A stretch of DNA of 64,000 nt from the NCBI GenBank assembly GCA_964457925.1, contig CAYWGH010000014.1, positions 1-64,000 on the forward strand. Direction: 5' to 3'. Below, one piece after another: positions 61,295 through 64,000 of this stretch. Position 1 is the first letter of the stretch. Every line of letters starts with the position of its first letter. The stretch is from Coneutiohabitans sp964457925. GTDB taxonomy: Bacteria > Zhuqueibacterota > Zhuqueibacteria > Zhuqueibacterales > Zhuqueibacteraceae. A program made the position numbers and the translations under genes. The notes beneath the pieces were generated by a model. It did not search any database. It had not been told where the DNA came from and saw only the letters and a program-made list of their open reading frames with translations.

Positions 61295-64000
61295 ATGTCG
61301 CGGGCGTTTAGATTTTTCGTAATGGGATTTGTGTATCTGGCGTTAGGCGAGCGCGCAACCGGCCAGAGCAATTTCACCTGGCAGAATCAATCCCTCGGCG
61401 GCGGCGGTTTTTGCCTGGAAATTCGCTTCGGGCCATTTGATCCAAACAGTGCACAGAACCCGCTTCAGGGTCTTTATCTGGCAACCGATGTTTCAGGCCT
61501 TTATCGCTCGCTTGATGCAGGCGATTCGTGGACGCCACTTTGGAATATGGCTCAGAATTCCGAGTTGCTGACACGCTATGTCACAACCATAGCTTTCGAT
61601 CTCAACAACACGCGGCTCATTGTGGGAAGCAAAGAAGGCATCTATTACGGCCCGTCTGACGGCAGCTTCTGGCAAAGAGCAGTGATACCGGCGGTATCAG
61701 GAATGTCAGACGGCGACGGCTGCTATCCTTGGGTGGGGATCATACGAGAGTATCCTCTCGACCACAATCGCCTTCTGGCGGGTCTTGGCGACGCTCGCGA
61801 AGATCCTTCCACCCCAAAGGAAGTTGATAACGTTACCTCGACTTTATTGGGCTTGAGCACTTTGCTGCGCTCGAGTGATGGCGGCGAGACCTGGACGCCA
61901 GTGCCAATTCCGACCCCTGTCGCAGATCATGCCGAGCTGGTTGTTTATGACATAGATTATCTTACCGAAAGCGTTGAAGGCGGAGATGATATCATTCATG
62001 TTTTCGTATCCGCCGGCCGCACCGAGCGGAAAAAACGCAGTGACGGGCAAATGGAGCATACTTATTATGGCGGCATCTATTATAGCAACGATGTTTTTGG
62101 CAGCGCGACTATCTCCTGGCGCAATATTGCCAAAGTTCAGGATCAAAGTTTCGAGCCGTTGAAAAACATTTTGAGTTTGGTACTTTTGACTGATGAAGCC
62201 GGCCACGTACCGATTTCAAATATGGTGCCTGTTCTGGCGTATGCCAATCGCCTGACGTTTGGACAACCCAGCGGCGTTTCTAACAACCCCGGGGGCGGAC
62301 CTTACCGTTGCACGTTTACCCTGAATGATCTGGCGAATCCCACTTATCAGCCCACTTGGCAAGCAACAACACAGGGCAATTACTTCGGCCGTTTGGCTGT
62401 CACGCCGCAAAGCAAACGCACGAATTATCAGGTCTATGTCGGCAAACCCTTTGGCCTAGAAATCGATGTGCGCGCGATTCGAGAAGGCATGAATAAATTC
62501 TCGCGCATCGTTTCTCCGGTCGCGCCTCCCGGAGAACAGAATGACAATGGCTACCGTGAACTCCTCGGCGGTAATACGACTTTGAAATTCGGCAGTCTGG
62601 ACTTCAATCCTAGTTCAGATTTTCAGTATCCCACGGTGTATGGCTGTTGGGGATACGGGCCGGTCAAAGCGCCGGGTAACGGCAGCTCTAGCGGAACGCC
62701 CGCCCCAGGAGGATTTAGCGATCCGCGACCATTCAAGCAGTTGTTCACCACGAAAACCGCCTCCGGGCCGGATCGCTTCGCCAATCGTGGCATGGACGCA
62801 GTGTTCTTTAATGGCAGTATGCCAGCGTTTCACCCGGATTATGCCAAAAACAGAGTGCTTCTTATTGGCAACACGGACAACGGCGTCATGCGCAGCACAG
62901 ATGACGGTCTGAGCTGGGAGCAAACACGCATCAAGAGCGAGAGTGATTGGTTTGGCGCGGCGCAGCAGCATGTTTATCACATCGCATTTCATCCGTTCCA
63001 CCACAACATTGTCTTGGCATCGGCCGGTGTTTTCAATCGTCAGCGCGGGAATGTTGGCAAAGGCGGTTTGTTCATGAACAATGCAGCCGGTGCCGGCGAT
63101 GAAAACAGTTGGGTACTGCGCGGCGGAGGCTTCAACGACGCCGCGACGATGACCAACGGCCTACCGAATGGTGAGATACAAGCGTTTTCCTTTGATAAAA
63201 AATCTTATGGCAAATTTACGTCCCGATCGTCCGCCAGCCGCGAAATTGGCGTGCTGGTAGCCTTGCGCGGCAAGGGACTTTATTATGGCAAGATGAACGG
63301 CTATGGCAGTGTAACCAGCGCTTTCAAAAAAATTACTGATCCGGATCTCGATGCTAAAATCCCTACAGCCATCTTTCCCGACAACCCCAACCATCATCAC
63401 AATTATGCACGGTTGATCTTTGACCCGGAAGACGACGATATCTTTTATCTGGCCCGCCATTTTCCTGCTGGCGGCGTTTTTCGCGTCACATTAAATACCG
63501 ATAGCAATGGCAGGCGCTATTCGCCAACAGCAAAAAATTTTATTGCGGCTGTGGACGAGGTTATTACGGGAGCTTATAATGAAACCGGAGGAAAACGCCC
63601 CGTGAATTCGAGCGTGGCTTCGGATGTTATCAGCCTTCTCGTTACAGACAGTCATGTCTTTGCCGGTGTGACGTGTGGACTCGATCCTGATCAAAATGGC
63701 ACAAACTATTCGGGAGGCTTAATCCGGTGGTCAAAAGACGATCATCCTAAGACATATGACTGGCCCATTGGTGGACCGACAAGAAATCCCGACAATTCAA
63801 CGTCTAAAACGATCGCCCTCGGAGGGCTGGCGCAAGCTCCGTCAAACCCGGGTGAGATTTGGGCGGTAACGTATAGATTTAGCCTGCGCGCGGAACGCGC
63901 TTCCGATTTCAAAATGGCAGACGAGGACAATTGGACTCAAATAGGCCTTTGGCGCAGCACAAATGGCGGCGATCGCTTCACCCTCGCACCCTCTAATCAC
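61295..64000 (+). CDS. Secreted Asp-box beta-propeller protein, partial
   Basis: I read an uninterrupted plus frame from ATG 61295 to the window end (902 codons, 3' end outside). AAAGGAG lies 7 nt before the ATG. A signal peptide (MSRAFRFFVMGFVYLAL, cut near ATGQ) is followed by blades carrying Asp-box/BNR motifs: LYRSLDAGDSWTPL, LRSSDGGETWTPV, MRSTDDGLSWEQT and RSTNGGDRFT at the end. The architecture resembles sialidase-type or GH74-type seven-blade propellers, but no catalytic residue is identifiable. It is probably a secreted or surface protein, plausibly another type IX cargo, though its C-terminus is not in view. Confidence 0.82.
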   Translation, partial: MSRAFRFFVMGFVYLALGERATGQSNFTWQNQSLGGGGFCLEIRFGPFDPNSAQNPLQGLYLATDVSGLYRSLDAGDSWTPLWNMAQNSELLTRYVTTIAFDLNNTRLIVGSKEGIYYGPSDGSFWQRAVIPAVSGMSDGDGCYPWVGIIREYPLDHNRLLAGLGDAREDPSTPKEVDNVTSTLLGLSTLLRSSDGGETWTPVPIPTPVADHAELVVYDIDYLTESVEGGDDIIHVFVSAGRTERKKRSDGQMEHTYYGGIYYSNDVFGSATISWRNIAKVQDQSFEPLKNILSLVLLTDEAGHVPISNMVPVLAYANRLTFGQPSGVSNNPGGGPYRCTFTLNDLANPTYQPTWQATTQGNYFGRLAVTPQSKRTNYQVYVGKPFGLEIDVRAIREGMNKFSRIVSPVAPPGEQNDNGYRELLGGNTTLKFGSLDFNPSSDFQYPTVYGCWGYGPVKAPGNGSSSGTPAPGGFSDPRPFKQLFTTKTASGPDRFANRGMDAVFFNGSMPAFHPDYAKNRVLLIGNTDNGVMRSTDDGLSWEQTRIKSESDWFGAAQQHVYHIAFHPFHHNIVLASAGVFNRQRGNVGKGGLFMNNAAGAGDENSWVLRGGGFNDAATMTNGLPNGEIQAFSFDKKSYGKFTSRSSASREIGVLVALRGKGLYYGKMNGYGSVTSAFKKITDPDLDAKIPTAIFPDNPNHHHNYARLIFDPEDDDIFYLARHFPAGGVFRVTLNTDSNGRRYSPTAKNFIAAVDEVITGAYNETGGKRPVNSSVASDVISLLVTDSHVFAGVTCGLDPDQNGTNYSGGLIRWSKDDHPKTYDWPIGGPTRNPDNSTSKTIALGGLAQAPSNPGEIWAVTYRFSLRAERASDFKMADEDNWTQIGLWRSTNGGDRFTLAPSNH

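Overview
The window looks like a chromosomal scaffold from an uncultured, Gram-negative bacterium of the Fibrobacterota-Chlorobiota-Bacteroidota (FCB) side of the tree. The closest fit is a KSB1/Calditrichota-like lineage, but that is inference. The evidence is a giant SprA-type translocon protein, secreted proteins ending in a YPNPFNP-type sorting/FlgD-like domain, several lipoproteins with lipoboxes, DUF4388 response regulators, moderate GC and many short dispersed repeats. One 100-N scaffold gap (29323-29422) lies inside a tandem repeat.

Layout. 1-1200: remnants that look like an orphan Rhs C-terminal (toxin) cassette with an overlapping small membrane protein, all on the minus strand. 1.3-8.9 kb: minus-strand accessory genes (lipoprotein, DUF1186/HEAT-like protein, AAA/DUF4143 ATPase, M28 peptidase, Wzi-like outer-membrane protein, cytochrome c). 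9-12.3 kb: envelope genes (polysaccharide deacetylase, radical SAM/SPASM protein, GT2 glycosyltransferase), preceded on the same strand by an uncharacterised structured RNA candidate with its own terminator. 12.9-17 kb (plus): LarA-like protein lacking key residues, M24 peptidase, RlmD/TrmA methyltransferase. 17.2-21.4 kb (minus): histidine genes hisZ-hisG-hisD-hisB interrupted by a DUF433/DUF5615 toxin-antitoxin-like pair. 21.8-23.7 kb: a pabB-pabC fusion for folate synthesis. 24-28.6 kb: alkaline phosphatase translationally coupled to a CHAT-TPR protein, then a lipoprotein and an OmpA-type protein. 28.8-30.2 kb: a UroD-like remnant, a 105-bp tandem repeat and a GxxExxY gene flanked by that repeat. 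30.2-36.8 kb: secreted GH9 glucanase, MFS exporter, OPT oligopeptide transporter. 37.3-38.6 kb: a cystathionine beta-synthase-like protein lacking the PLP lysine. 38.9-43.4 kb: two response regulators whose phospho-Asp is Glu, plus two degenerate GTPase domains. 43.8-45.5 kb: a possible sigma-like/zinc-finger pair. 46.5-56.2 kb: SprA and a secreted cohesin-dockerin protein. 56.9-61 kb: the conserved rplM-rpsI-rpsB-tsf-pyrH-frr cluster. 61.3 kb to the end: a secreted Asp-box beta-propeller running off the window.

How it fits together. SprA is the outer-membrane translocon of the type IX secretion system. GH9 and the cohesin-dockerin protein carry matching C-terminal sorting domains, so they are likely cargo; the propeller may be too. 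The most unusual material is (i) the 121-bp MITE-like repeat, present in four exactly equal-length copies and sharing its core design with the 105-bp tandem repeat; (ii) the signalling locus at 39-43 kb made almost entirely of pseudo-receiver and pseudo-GTPase domains; (iii) the structured RNA at 12.43-12.65 kb; (iv) the Rhs tip cassette; (v) the lysine-less CBS; and (vi) the phosphatase-CHAT coupling. No tRNA, rRNA or CRISPR array was seen.
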